DNA from: Ochotona curzoniae
Taxonomy: Eukaryota; Chordata; Mammalia; Lagomorpha; Ochotonidae
Direction: 5' to 3'
Length of the DNA: 64,000 nt
NCBI RefSeq assembly: GCF_017591425.1
Contig: NW_024466607.1
Location: forward strand, 12,284,501 to 12,348,500
The translations under genes and the position numbers were made by a program. The notes beneath the pieces were generated by a model that was not told the DNA's origin, searched no databases, and saw nothing but the letters and a program-made list of their open reading frames with translations. Position 1 is the first letter of the stretch, and the number at the start of each line of letters is the position of its first letter. Positions 10,911 through 22,379 of this stretch are shown piece by piece.

Positions 10911-11720
10911 CTCAACAAATTGTTTGCTTAGAGCCAAAAAGGAGCTGGGTTGCCTGACAACCTCACAGAGTCGCCACACCTGCCCCAGCATCTTCATTTC
11001 TGGATTGTCCTACAGGAGAGAAAGACAGACTTCTCTTTAAGCCATTATTGAATTGGGTTGTCATCTACCGCCAGCATCACTCAGCTGTATTTCAAGCTGC
11101 TTTTATTTTTTTGTCTCACTCTCTGGAAAGGATGGTGTAGCAGCTTACCATTCCAACAGCTTTTCACATGAGTCTCTGCTAATAAATGCAGATAATAAAC
11201 ATCTGCCTCCCCCAGCTCACAGCATCTTACTTCAGCCTTTCCCTATTCCGGTTTCCATTTTTCCTAGAGCAAATCACCTTCCACCCCAGGGTGTCCCAGC
11301 TGGTATAGTGCTGTTCTGTGGAATACCCATCCGAGTCACCAAATCCACTGGAGCATCAAAGAAAGATGACTGCTGTGAGACAGGAATTAAAGGCATATAG
11401 CTCGGGGAAACGGTATTTGAAAGTCTTTAAGTAATGAAGATCCAGAAAGATCTGCTTGTGAACTTTTGGGAGTGAGGTTTTTTTTTTTTCCTTTAAACAC
11501 AAAGTTTATTTTAGTCTATCATTTCCTTTTATTCCCTTTGTTTATTTTGTGATGAGCAATCATGGTAGGATAAAATAAGCTTGTCTCGTAATAATTTTTT
11601 TTTCTAAAGAATTCTTTTTTTCTGAGAGTGTTTGGTTAGAAAGAATCTCATTTATTTTGTTGCTAATGGTACTTGACTGGGAGTTTGTGTATGCGTGTTA
11701 TAATGTAATAGATATTTTTG
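10911..11720. other. Unannotated stretch
   Basis: Homopolymer T runs occur at about 11478-11490 and 11598-11606. No gene, exon or familiar repeat is recognised. Confidence 0.5.
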
Positions 11721-11722
11721 AA

Positions 11723-11846
11723 GGTCCTTCGGAAAGTTCGTAGGAAAATGGAATTTTTAAAAAAAGTTTATTTTGGTGCAAAACACATTGGAATCTGTGC
11801 AGGGCTTTAACATAGCATGAATTTTTTCATGAGCCCTTTGAAGACC
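11723..11846 (+). mobile_element. Mariner-like mini-element, copy 4
   Basis: Left end 'ggtccttcggaaagttcgta', 'ggaaaatggaatttttaaaa', 'agtttattttggtgcaaaac', centre 'atagcatgaattttttcatg', right end 'agccctttgaagacc'. The two tips (ggtc...cttc / gaag...gacc) are perfect inverted repeats over their outer bases. Confidence 0.75.
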
Positions 11847-11929
11847 CTTTGCATGGATTTCAAGGATTTTTTTTTCTATGTGAAAAATAACATTTTAACT
11901 TCATTTTTAAATGAAAATGTTGAAGCTGC

Positions 11930-12580
11930 CTTATCCATGAGCATAATATAAATCTTAGCATCTTAACTCATTGTAAGAGTACAGCTTGGTGACATAACTG
12001 TCACCATCATCCGTCTGCTGAAATTGTCTTTCCCTGTCGAAATGCGATACCTACTAAATACAAACTCGCCATGCCTTGCTCCTTATATCTCCTGCCAACC
12101 AGCATCTTACCACTGTCTTTGTGAATTGGCCCATGTAGAAACCTTACTTATTTGTGGAATCCTACAGTTAGACTTGCCCTTTGGTGTTTCTGGCTTATTT
12201 TACTTAGTAAAATCTCCCCCCAAATTCATCCATGTTGCAACATGCATCAGAATTTCCCTGCTGGTAAGGCTGCTGTATCTACTCATCCATTGGTGGCCTG
12301 TTGGGATGTTTCTCCCTTTTGGCTCTTGTGAATCATGGCATTATGCACATGGATATACACACCCAGTATCTTCCAGGCTCTGCTTTTAATGCTTTTAGGA
12401 GTATGCTTAGAAGTAGAAGTGATGGAGCACATAGCAGTTCTATGTTTAATTCTTTTCAAGGATTCCCCCCATCCAAGTGGTGTTAAGAATGACTTCAAAG
12501 TTAGATTGTGGGGTGCGATTATTCCACTATTGAGCAAAGCAATGTGTACAAAACTAGATTGCGTACCCAAATTATCTGTT
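11930..12580 (-). mobile_element. Antisense L1 3' UTR fragment
   Basis: On the + strand the order 'aaattcatccatgttgcaac', 'atgcatcagaatttccctgc', 'tactcatccattggtggcct', 'cccttttggctcttgtgaat', 'catggcattatgcacatgga' and 'aggagtatgcttagaagtag' is the classic antisense of old L1 3' sequence. It normally reads 'ttcatccatgttgtagcatg...tttatccattcatctg...ttttggctattgtgaataatg'. The frame is destroyed. Confidence 0.85.
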
Positions 12581-12599
12581 AAGTTTAAAATACAAATTC

Positions 12600-12990
12600 T
12601 GAATACCTTATTCGCTAAGCCTACTAAATGAAATTGTCTAGCAAAGGTGATGAGAAACTAAAATTTTTATATGCCACCCATGTCACTCCTCTGTGGAGTG
12701 ACCTCAGAGGTCCACAGGGTGGAGAAGAAGGGTTTTAGCTACCTATTGTGTCTACTGCTTTCACTGAAACAGACTAGCTTTGTTTAGACACTGGGTATGA
12801 CTGGGTCACCTCTGCCAAGACCTCTTTGTCAGAAGCTTCTTGTGAGAAGATACAAGAAGCAAGGAAAATGTCTCTATGTAGTTTCATGGAGAAGCAAAGT
12901 CATAGCTCCCAAACTTGGAGATTCATAGTTGGTGGTGGCAAGAGTATCTTTGTGCTAAAACTCTCAGTGGTCAGAAATGCTTCCTCAGGG
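12600..12990. other. Unannotated stretch
   Basis: No feature is recognised between the L1 remnant and the next SINE. Confidence 0.5.
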
Positions 12991-12994
12991 AGAT

Positions 12995-13317
12995 TTTTTC
13001 CCTTAAGATTTACATGATTTTATTGAAAAGGCAGATCTACAGAGAGAAGGAGAGACAGAGAAGTCTTCCATTCACTGTTTCACTCCCCACGTGACTGCTA
13101 GGTTGGAGCTGAGCTGATCTGAAGCCAGGAGCTTCTTCCAGTTCTCCTATATGGATACGGGATCCCCAAAACTTGTGCCCTTCTCTGCTGCTTTCCCAGG
13201 CCACATGCAGAGAGCTGGATCAGAAGGGGAACAGCTGGGAGTACATCAGATGCCCAAATGGGATGCCAGTACTTAGAGGTAGAGGACTAGCCTGTTGGGC
13301 AACTGTGCCAGACCCCC
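12995..13317 (-). mobile_element. C SINE (antisense copy)
   Basis: Tail 'gattttattgaaaaggcaga', 'tctacagagagaaggagaga', body 'ttcactccccacgtgactgc', 'gctttcccaggccacatgca', 'gagagctggatcagaagggg', head 'ctgttgggcaactgtgccag'. Landmarks are in full order and the copy is moderately old. Confidence 0.88.
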
Positions 13318-13630
13318 TTAGGGGAGACCTTGGCCTGAATGTCTCCTGATTAGCCCTGCCTGTCACTCTCTAATATCAAAGAATCCTATTTGGTGGTGTG
13401 TTGGCTTCCCCCACCTACTGGAATCTTTTCACGTAATGAATTTCCTGGCTCAGTGGACTTTGGTCAATGTGCAGCGTCACTTGGTGACACGTGTGGCAAC
13501 CCTGTGCAGGAAGAGGCAGTTGAACCTACCACTTGCCCCACAGCATGAGCAGTGACAATGCTCCCAAAACTCCATGTTCTCCACAACAGACACTAGTTTC
13601 CAAGGATGTGTGCACAGCTTTCCCGCTTTG
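13318..13630. other. Unannotated stretch
   Basis: Nothing firm is seen. The right part (from about 13550) may already be diverged L1 sequence. Confidence 0.4.
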
Positions 13631-13634
13631 AGTA

Positions 13635-14105
13635 CCAGAGTATTTTTTGAAGATTTTTACATTTTTTGTTATTATTTGTCTTTCATTCTAAGCCTAGAAA
13701 GTTTAAAGGCAAAATGAAGATGGTAGGACAGAGGAAAAATAATTCCTAAACCCACAGCCCAGAGACGTTCTATTTTGCTGAATTCCCTTTCTGTGCTTCT
13801 GCATAGTCTTTGGTTTGTTCATTTATCATTCTATCAGAAATATCCCCCATGCTACCATAGATTCACAACCCTATTGTAGTGGGCATTTGGACCCACCAGT
13901 GTTTACTTAGTTGCTTCCCTGCTGGTTAACATTTATGACTGGTTCTCCGTTTTCCCTATGGCAAACAGTACTACAATGAAAGTCCAGTAGATACTTCTTA
14001 TCCATTGTTTTCTTAGGACAGAGTCAAGGAAATGGGATTACCAACTCAAAATCAGGAGCATATTAATGCCTTTGATATGAGACCTATATGATTTATAAAA
14101 GAATT
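13635..14105 (-). mobile_element. Antisense old L1 fragment
   Basis: 'cccacagcccagagacgttc', 'tattttgctgaattcccttt', 'gtgggcatttggacccacca', 'caaacagtactacaatgaaa' and 'tcttaggacagagtcaagga' keep the order of an antisense L1 3' region ('cattttgctgaattccctt...tgggcatttaggttg...aacaatgctgcaatgaa...ttcttaggataaattcc'). Confidence 0.6.
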
Positions 14106-14171
14106 GGTAGCAGATCGTGCACCCATTACTCTCGAGATGCAAGAATGGGCACCACCACGTAGACTGTAGAC

Positions 14172-14378
14172 TAGTGCTTCTCAGCTATGTGCCATTTTCT
14201 CCCTAGGATGTATTTGGCAAGGTCTGGAGCATTCCTGGTCTTCCTAACTTGAAGGATGTTACTGGCACCTGATGCATGGAGTCCAGGGAGGTGACTAAGC
14301 ATTCTGCAATGCACGTTGCAGTTCTATCCAACAAAGAACGATCTACTTCAGAAAGTCAATAGCATCAAGATGAAGAAA
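14172..14378 (+). mobile_element. MER20-like hAT-Charlie element
   Basis: It starts 'tagtgcttctcagctatgtg', continues 'gatgtatttggcaaggtctg', 'gatgttactggcacctgatg', 'gtgactaagcattctgcaat', 'gcacgttgcagttctatcca', 'acaaagaacgatctac' and ends near 'gaaagtcaatagcatcaaga'. This order and the length of about 207 bp fit MER20 as I remember it. MER20 is a eutherian non-autonomous DNA transposon. Confidence 0.6.
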
Positions 14379-14379
14379 A

Positions 14380-17160
14380 TTCATCTCACCATCACTTATC
14401 TCATAGTTCCCTGTGAGAGGAAAGCAGAAAAGTCTTATCAGAACAGTTTCAGGGACCCAATGGTCAACACCTGCTTCTTTTGTTAGTGTCATGGGATGCT
14501 TGTTTTAAAACTAGTCTAACACCAATGCTATTTGTCCTTGTCAATATTTTTTCCCTCTGTTCCAGAATTTTATCTCCCCTTGAACAGCCTAGCACATCAC
14601 TTAAGAATATCCCATTTTCAACTTAAAAAAAAATCACAAATCTCTTCTGTAGTGGTGATAGACCAGTCCTTTCTAATATCTGTTCTCTTTCTCTCTTCCA
14701 TGATTTTAGAAAGGCGGTGCAATCTGATCAATGGCTTCTCAATATACTTCCTGAACTCTCTTGCAGCTATCCAATGTGACTTCCATTTATATCATTTTGC
14801 AGAGGTGGAAGAGTTAACCCCATGGCTTGAGCTAGGTGAATCAGGCTGGAAGATGGCAAAGGCAATGAGATGGAAGGAATTCAGGGCATTGGTAATCATG
14901 GAGTGATTCTTCCAGGCCTGCACTGCTTACCTCCAGGGTCCTCTTATATGAGAGAGACATAATCCTGTGCTTGATGTAAGCAGGCATTATTTTGGTCCTT
15001 GTTACAGCTAAAATGAAGCCGGACTCATACATCACCCACTTCCCTCATTTGACAGATAAAGACAGAGATTTGAATGGACTATATCAGGCTTGATTTGTGA
15101 TGCCTTTTCCTTCAGCTGTCTGGGAGTTTGTTCAATGAGCTACAGAATGTATAATCATTTCAGGGACATGGTGTATTTTTGGATACCTTAGGAGAATCAT
15201 AGCAGATAAAAGTCTTGAGATTGAAATAAAGCAAAGGTTTCAGAATATCTGAGGTGAGAATTAGGGTGCTGTCAGGACAGAGAAAATAAGATATCAGCCC
15301 GCATATTTCAGGGTTAGAGAATCTGAATCTAGTTAGAACTCTAATGACTCCCTGGATGATGCAATGATCCATTTTTAGCAACTGGCGTGTCTGAATGCAG
15401 CCTGTTTATAGAGCGACGTAATTAGTAGATGCTTCACGGAAGTGATTGTTGCTGGCTCAATTATTCTTTAATAGACTGGCTAGTCAACGGGCTGCCCTAG
15501 GAGGAGAATCAACCTTCTTTTCTCCCCATCAGAATACTTGAACATATCATTTATGAAAGTGGTCACCTTGATTATTCCATTGCACTCGCAAGGGAAATAA
15601 ATGCACCTTCTCAGAATATGCAGATTTTTTTCTCCCCTCTCCTTGCATTCCCAGCGCCCAGAAGGCAAAGAAAGAAGATCATTGGCATCCCATTAAGTCA
15701 GAAGAAAGCTGCACATCCCCTTAGCAACCAGCAGCTCAGGCTGCTTCTGCCCAAACACCACTCAAGTCTGTGAAAAATTCAACTCAGCAGCCGGGTGGTC
15801 TGACATCTTTGCCCTTCTGCTTGCTCCTCCTGATGGAGCCGCTGGCTTTCTCACTGTCTGCTCCCTGTGGCCACTTCCAAAAGCCCCACTGTGGGACTTC
15901 ACAGGTGGAAGTAAAGCTCCCCAAGGGGCCCCTCCACCTGTGAGCAAGCCTGAGGTCCAGTTACCCTGTGCAGCTGGGAGGGCCAACCAGACGGAGCCCA
16001 GCAGCTCTGATATCAAGAAACAAGCTGAAAGACAACCATTCATTGCCATTCTCCTTTTTCATCTTCACGATGCCTAAAACAAAATGATTTTTCTTGGCTC
16101 TGGGACTCCATGGAGCTAACACCTGGTCCGGATTTGCTTACAATCTTTTTCTCTAAGTAACTAAATTCTTCCTGGAAAATACGCTCACAGCAAAGGGAAG
16201 GGAGGCCTCCGGTGAGTCTGACTCTTGGATTTTGTTTCCACCTCTGGGAGGCCGAGGCAGCCCAAGCAGCCTTCTCCAGAGGCGGCTTCATGGCAGCAGC
16301 CAAGTGTAGCCTGGGTGGCGGTGCAATTCTTGTAGTGCCACAGGGCCTTGGCTGTGGCCCCTGGAGCAGGGCTCTGTGTCATTGACAGCTGCTTGCACAG
16401 TTGAGGAAAAACACAACTGTCAAAGCTCAACCTGGGGTAGGTGTGGGTGATTGTTCTTGCAGATACTAGATCCCTCGGGTCATGTTCATCTTCTCTCTCA
16501 TTCTGTCTCCTTCTCTCTTAGTCTCCTTCATCTAGCTAGTTCCAACCCAGCATGAGTGGCCACCCTTCCCATCAACTGCTGGAGCCAGCTCTTCCCCAGC
16601 AAAGTCAGGGAGGTACATCTTTTCCAGTGCCGTGTTCTGTAGCATCAATTTGATAGCCTGAAATCAGGCTGGATAAAAATTGTTTTACTGTGAAAATCAG
16701 CAAATCCTACAAATAAGGCGCTCTTACTCGTTAGAGCTAGTACATAAACATTTGCTATTCTACCAGTCAAACTAGGATCACTTTCATGGGGACAAATAAT
16801 TGGCTACAACAACAGCAAAAAGGAGAGCGCGATGCCCAGACATAGGTGTTTGGCACACACTCTGTGTTCCTGCATGTGGTTCCACAGCCGCCCTTTTACC
16901 ACCCTGACTAATAGCTAGGCCAGCGTCTAGGGGACCCTTACCATTCCTCCTGTTAAAATCTGCTTAGCCAAGGTGCCCTTCACTTAAACCAGGCTGGTAT
17001 ATTCATTCTAGCTAGTAATGGTACCATATCTTATTTAGATTAGATGAGTAATTTTTTTTTAACGTAAGGCATTCAATGTGCTTGCTCTAAGGAATAAGAC
17101 TGGGGAAGTTCAGCTATATTGGCAAGGCTGTCAAGTATTTAGAGAGTAGAAGAATCAATT
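14380..17160. other. Unannotated stretch of 2.8 kb
   Basis: No recognised exon or repeat. A somewhat GC-richer patch lies at about 15.73-16.43 kb, where overlapping frames on the - strand (about 80-95 codons) have no family resemblance. A short MIR-like motif ('cctcatttgacagataaaga') sits at about 15045-15065. Confidence 0.5.
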
Positions 17161-17164
17161 ACTA

Positions 17165-17520
17165 CTTTTTTAAAAAATTTATTTTAAAATTTTTAAAAGA
17201 TTTATTTTTATTTAAAAATCATATATATATGGAGAGGAGGAGAGACAGAGAGGAAGATCTTCCATCCAAAGATTCATTCTCCAAGTGACCGCAATGGCCG
17301 GTGCTGCGCCGATCTGGAGCCAGGAGCCAGAAACCTCCTCCAGGTCTCCCAAGGGTCTCTGCAGGGTCCCAAGACCTCAGGCTGTCCTCAACTGCTTTCC
17401 CAGGCCACAAGCAGGGAGCTGGATGGGAAGCGGGGCCACCAGGATAAGAACTGGCACCTATATGGGATTCTAGTGCATGCTAGGTAAGACCTTAAGCCAC
17501 TAGGCCACCACACCAGGCCT
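17165..17520 (-). mobile_element. C SINE, well-preserved antisense copy
   Basis: An A/T-rich tail (17165-17220) leads into 'gaggagagacagagaggaag', 'tcttccatccaaagattcat', 'gaccgcaatggccggtgctg', 'ccacaagcagggagctggat', 'gggaagcggggccaccagga' and the head 'ccactaggccaccacaccag'. The variant 'ccgcaatggccgg...gatctggagcc' is close to the youngest copy at 53.8 kb. Confidence 0.92.
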
Positions 17521-17549
17521 AGTGACTATCTTAAATAGACTTTATGTGT

Positions 17550-18175
17550 TTATTTCATGGTATAGCCACATCAAAAGTCAGTTTGGTATATCCTCAAAAT
17601 GTAACCCATAGACTTACCACATGACAGAAATCTCACTGCTCAGCGAGCACACAATGAAAAAATGGGTAAGATACATCTGTACAAAAAAGTGTATATAAAT
17701 GTTCATAGCAGCATATTCCTAATTGTAAAGACATGGGAACAGTGCAAATGTCTGCATGCTGACAGATGGATAAATAAACTAGACAGTCTTTCCAGGTGAT
17801 GGAGTAATATTTAGCCATATAAAGGAATGAAGCATTGGTCCATCCTACAGCGTAAGTGAATCTTGCATCAAAGTCTAAGAGGCCGGATAACAATGACCAC
17901 GAAGTATGATTCCACCTATGTATGAAATCTGTAGAGTGGAGAGATTTCCTTAGGTAGAAGAGAGCTAGCCACCGAGATGAGCAGCTGCCATCGCAACTGG
18001 AGGCTGCAGGGAGTGACTGCTAATGGGGATGCGGTTTGCTCTGGGGGTGCTAAAAATATTCCTTGATTTCATAATGGCAGTGCTTGCATGACACTGTGAA
18101 TGTAGTAAAAGCCACTCACTGACTGTATAAAAGAGTGAATTTCATGGTAAGTGAATGACATCCTAAAAAGTCATT
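17550..18175 (+). mobile_element. L1 3' end, sense orientation
   Basis: 'aaatgttcatagcagcatat', 'gctgacagatggataaataa', 'gagtaatatttagccatata', 'aaggaatgaagcattggtcc', 'gtatgattccacctatgtat', 'gggagtgactgctaatgggg', 'aaaagccactcactgactgt' and 'gtgaatttcatggtaagtga' are all in the order of the classical L1 3' end. Several indels break any frame. The 3' A-tail is not preserved. Confidence 0.88.
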
Positions 18176-18211
18176 CTTGCAAAAGTTAGACATACACCAC
18201 ACATATCAGAT

Positions 18212-18480
18212 ACTGTTTTTTTTTTAAATGATTCATTCATTTGAAAGGTAGAAAAAGAGCTCTGGTCTACTGTTTCTGCTCCCACATGCCTACAACCAGG
18301 AGTCAGGAATACAGGCCAGGTCTCCCTCACAGGTGGCAGGAAGTCAATTGCTCAAGCCATCACTGCTACCTCCCTGGGCCTGAGTTAGCAGGGAGCTGGA
18401 AATGGGAGCCAGGGCAAGAATGTGGGCCACTTACCCACCCCAGAGAGGGTGCTGCTACCAGCCAATACAAACAATCTTAT
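18212..18480 (-). mobile_element. C SINE, variant subfamily (antisense)
   Basis: The tail starts as T10 then 'aaatgattcattcatttgaa'. The body has 'gtgg caggaagtcaattgc' type sequence and the block 'tcaagccatcactgctacct' plus 'gagttagcagggagctggaa', which distinguishes a variant C-repeat subfamily from the 17.2-kb type. The same variant block occurs at 19.4, 38.4 and 49.9 kb. Confidence 0.75.
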
Positions 18481-18679
18481 CATCTTGAAATTCATTTAAA
18501 AATAAAGATTTGTAGGCAACCAAAAATAATTTTAAAAAAGATTTACAGGCAAACCCCAAGATTCTGGTTTGGGAAAAAAAACACATTAATTAAAAAAAAT
18601 CATTTCTGGCTGTCTTTTTGACAGATTAATTTGACTTCAACTAATAAATAGTGCTTTTCTTAGCATCCTTTAAGTAAAA

Positions 18680-18935
18680 ATGCATATCTCAATGCAGAAT
18701 TCCAGGACAGGTTAAATTAGATATTGGTTTGAACAAATCCAATTAAAAAAAAGGCAGCAAAATTTGGAAAATATCCCTCAGCTAACATCACTCATAACAC
18801 TCATAATGGAGAAATTCAAAACTTTCCCACTAAGATAAGGAGCAAGGCAAGGAAGTCCACACTCTTTTTTAACATTCAACTGGAAGTCCTAGCAAAGGTA
18901 CTAAGACAAGTAGTTTGGAAAAATAAAGAAGCAAC
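18680..18935 (+). mobile_element. L1 ORF2 reverse-transcriptase-region fragment
   Basis: 'tcagctaacatcactcataa', 'actttcccactaagataagg', 'agcaaggcaaggaagtccac', 'actctttttt', 'aacattcaactggaagtcct' and 'agcaaaggtactaagacaag' are the well-known ORF2 segment within the RT domain. The frame is interrupted, so this is a dead fragment. Confidence 0.85.
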
Positions 18936-19380
18936 ATTTTTCTCTGCTCACCCAGATGCAATGGAAGATCTCACTTGGCTACAGCCTACACTTGTTCCAC
19001 AGAACATTCTTCTCCCAGAAGACTCCCAGGGCAAGAGTGCCATGGCATCTGGGTGCTTCCCTGGAATCCAGTGCATGGGGTACCCAGCCTGGTAAAGGCT
19101 CTGAATCGTCTGTTGAGAAGAGCCTGGTTGATCTTCATTGACCAAGCACCATGTCGGCTCCAGAGCCTTCTTTGGGTAACTCCTGAGAGTGTCTGCAAGA
19201 ACACTGTTCTGTAAACACTTTGGACCATTGCTCAAGGGAGAAGCAAAGAGATGCCTGGAGTCATCTCTAGAGGAGCTGCATTTGGTTGCGGTGGTGGGGG
19301 AGGTTACTTCCACCCACCTCTTCACAGAAGAAATAGAGCATCCCCTACCAGGACTATCTTCCTTTCTAGGTGGTTCAGGA

Positions 19381-19633
19381 ACCTTTTACTGAGAGGCAGA
19401 GATGGAGAAACAGACAGGGCTCCCATCCATTGGTTCACTCCCCTACTGCCTGAAACAGGAAGTCAATCTGGTCACTCTCGTGAGAATCAAGTATTCAGGA
19501 ACTCAAACCATCACCAGTTGCCTCCAGGGCGCATGTTATCAGGATGATGGAATGGTTCCAGTGGGGCACACTGACATTGGAGGCAGGCATTTGAACCAGC
19601 ATTTCCACCATTAGACCAAACACCAGCTCCCTA
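19381..19633 (-). mobile_element. C SINE, variant subfamily (antisense)
   Basis: 'gagaggcagagatggagaaa', 'tcccatccattggttcactc', 'aaccatcaccagttgcctcc', 'ggaggcaggcatttgaacca' and the head 'agaccaaacaccagctcc' follow the variant C-repeat order. It is old and internally diverged. Confidence 0.65.
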
Positions 19634-19641
19634 TCCCACTG

Positions 19642-19757
19642 TGCCCCCTCTGCCACCATGCCCCCTCTGCCACCATGCCTCCTCTGCCACCATGCCCCCT
19701 CTGCCACCATGCCCCCTCTGCCACCATGCCCCCTCTCCCACCATGCCCCCTCTCCAT
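19642..19757. repeat. 17-bp minisatellite, about 6.8 copies
   Basis: The unit TGCCCCCTCTGCCACCA is repeated head to tail from 19642. Unit starts fall at 19642, 19659, 19676, 19693, 19710, 19727 and 19744, with one C/T change in copy 3 and a CCA-for-GCCACCA-type loss in the last copy. It abuts the SINE head at 19633. Proline/histidine-rich frames across it are a by-product of the repeat. Confidence 0.93.
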
Positions 19758-20400
19758 GCTGAGCCCCTTTTGAACAAGCACTTTTGTGTGATTAGGACCA
19801 AGTACCTCCTAGGTCTAGGACTTGACTCTAGTTCATTCATACTTTCACATTATTGCCAAAAATGAGTTGCTTTCAAGCATACATGATTTTGCTATTCCTA
19901 CTGCAGCAGAAAAGCACTGGACTAAGAACCATTATAACACCTACAGGCTTATTTCTCTCCCTCATCAGTGAACTACCAGCTCCAACCCAAGTGTCAACAG
20001 CTATTCCAAGCAAATGGAAACAGTGTCCTGGAGCCCTCATAAAGGTGCTACTTCCACAAACTCTGGAAGAATTCCTGTGGCCTTCATGCTAGCCCAGCCT
20101 CTCCTTTAGTGTTTTCACCAGAGACTGTAAGACTCACACAGGCCAAAGTGGCACCCAGGTCCTTGATTCCATAGACAGACTGATGTCTCCATCTCCCGTC
20201 TTCTCCCCTACACTCAGCTGCTGCCTCCACACTGCTCTCTTCTCCCCTCTGCCTGGCTGGTGGGTTAAAGACTAGCACAAAGCTGACACAGGAGGGTCTG
20301 CAACCTTGGTCACCCAGTCAAGTCTCAGTTTCACTTCAGTTTCAGAATAACCAAAGCTGGCAGCTTTCTCCACCTTGTAGGCTGTTAGGAGATTAAAAAA
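19758..20400. other. Unannotated stretch
   Basis: No exon or familiar repeat is recognised. Confidence 0.5.
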
Positions 20401-20415
20401 AAATAAGTCAACTCA

Positions 20416-20708
20416 GGACCTAGCAGCTTAAGGCCTTGCTTAGCACGCACTAGAATCCCATATGAGTGTCAGTTCTAATCCCGGCAGCCCCGCTTCCCAT
20501 CCAGCTCCCTGCTTGTGGCCTAGGAAAGCAGTCAAGTATGGCCCAAAGCCTTGGGATCCTGTACCCGCATGGGAGATTGGGAAAAGGCTCCTGGTTCCAG
20601 GCTTTGGATTGACTTAGCTCTGGCAGTTGTGGCCAGAAAGATCTTCTCCTCTGTCTCTCCTACTCTGTATATCTGACTTTCCAATAAGAATAAATAAATC
20701 TTTAAAAA
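20416..20708 (+). mobile_element. C SINE, well-preserved sense copy
   Basis: Head 'aggacctagcagcttaaggc', 'ccttgcttagcacgcactag', an intact B-box-like 'agttctaatcccgg', 'cagccccgcttcccatccag', tail 'tctgactttccaataagaat' plus A-rich end. Flanking 'aagtcaactc' (left) and 'aagtcaaccc' (right, 20709-20719) look like the target-site duplication. Confidence 0.92.
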
Positions 20709-20719
20709 CAAAAAGTCAA

Positions 20720-21005
20720 CCCCATGCTGAGGTGTGTTGTAAAGCCCAAAGCAAGTGTCCTTTATTATCATCTATGTTTATGTAATTCAGTTTTTCATGT
20801 TATGCCTATCTTTACCGACTCTTCAAACAACCAGTACAGCTATTTGTCTCCTCATCTAAAATAAAAAAAAGAACAAAGATGAAGATGAACATTTTGCATT
20901 TCTACCCAGGAAAGTTTTAATGAAGCAGGAGGGGAGGGGACTGGTGCACATTGTCTCTAGTCTCATTCCAAGTTACAGTCTTGTAGAAGGATGCTCGGTA
21001 GGGTG
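20720..21005. other. Unannotated spacer
   Basis: Nothing is recognised apart from a short A-run at about 20861-20870. Confidence 0.5.
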
Positions 21006-21009
21006 GAGG

Positions 21010-21255
21010 GGTTGACCTAGCAGCAAAGAGACTGGTCTATTTGTGGCTCCTGACTTCTCACTAATGTAGATCCCAGAAGACAACAGTGATGGCTCAAGGG
21101 GTTGGATTCCTTTCCCTCTTGTAGAAGACCTGGCCTGGGTTCTCAGCTTCAGCCCTGGGTCCAGCCTCAGCCGTTCTCTCTGGAACGTGAGCCAGCAGAT
21201 GGGAGTGTTTCTCTCTCTCTCTCTCTCAAGTAATTAGAAACACAGAAATAAAAGC
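21010..21255 (+). mobile_element. C SINE, diverged sense copy
   Basis: 'gttgacctagcagcaaagag', 'gtgatggctcaaggggttgg', 'ggaacgtgagccagcagatg' and a (TC)n stretch at 21212-21230 keep the C-repeat order. Much of the head and A-tail is lost. Confidence 0.6.
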
Positions 21256-22200
21256 AGACACGTGGGCCTGTGTGGTTTCATGGCTCCTGAAACGTGTGCT
21301 TGCTTTGGTCATTAGCTGCAGCCCTGGCTCCTGCTCCTTGGGAAGGCATGGACCTGAGTGTTCAAAGGCTCTGATTCTCTGTCGGCCCACGTTCTCCTCT
21401 CCCTCCCTCCTTCCCTTCCTTCTTGTTCACCTCCCTGGAATGGAGGGTTACAAATACTTTTTGCACCTCAAGCTGTCCATCTCCACTTTTAGAAGGAAAC
21501 ACAACCAAAGGTTGTTGTGCAAAGTTCCAAGAAACCACTTGGGGAGAGATTTTTGTCCAGTTCTGCACAGATTTTGAACAGAAATTTTTTCATTCTCCCT
21601 GCTCCTCACATTTACTCACAGAATATGCATTCCAGGTCAAGGATCCAAAGACCTCTTGATGGCAAATGAAAACCAGGTCTTGCGTCCTTCACCCAAAGCC
21701 TCCTACCACAGAGCATGGGTTCCAATGTTCTGAACCAGTCCTATTTCTGGTGGCAAAGTTCTCAGCCTAGAATCATCTTGCGAGAGTCATCTACCCAACC
21801 CCTCCCACCTAGAGAACTTCCATCGAAGGCCTGTAGGTAAAGGGGACTTGTACCGGATCAAAAACCCCATGGTTGTAGTGGGCCTGCTGCTGACCCTGCT
21901 GTTCCAACTGACCACCTTGGTAACCAGACAGATGTCAGCCAGCAGGAAGGAGTCAGGAGTAAGAGCCAGGTGGCTCTGTGCCTTGTTCCCTCCAGAAGGG
22001 CTCTCTGGGGTGACGCCCAGAGCTACATCAAAGCCGGAAGTCATGACAGTCCCTCATAATTGGTTATCTGCTTGCTCCTCAGTTGTGAGATTCAGTTTGT
22101 CAAAGCCTGTCATTTAGTTCATCTTGACATGCCCATTTATAAAACACTGCAAATCTCAACATCTTTGTTGTCAATCTGTTTAAGTGTGTGAATGCCCATG
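21256..22200. other. Unannotated stretch
   Basis: No recognised features. Open frames of up to about 100 codons overlap on both strands and show no family motif. Confidence 0.5.
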
Positions 22201-22204
22201 TGTA

Positions 22205-22370
22205 ACAGTTCCAGTGTTTATACCTATTTCCTCATGACTATCTCACCTCAATAGCAGTCCTACTTCACCTTTGAAGAAACTGGGGTTTGGAGAGTTGGAG
22301 GGGGTCCCCCAACTTGGCCATCCCACTGCTGGCACATGATAAAACTACAGTTCACCTCCCATGTGTGGTC
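22205..22370 (-). mobile_element. MIR remnant
   Basis: 'cctttgaagaaactggggtt', 'tggagagttggagggggtcc' and 'cactgctggcaca' resemble the antisense MIR core ('acagatgaggaaactgaggc...gttaagtgacttgcccaaggtc'). It is short and old. Confidence 0.5.
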
Positions 22371-22379
22371 TAAGTTACA

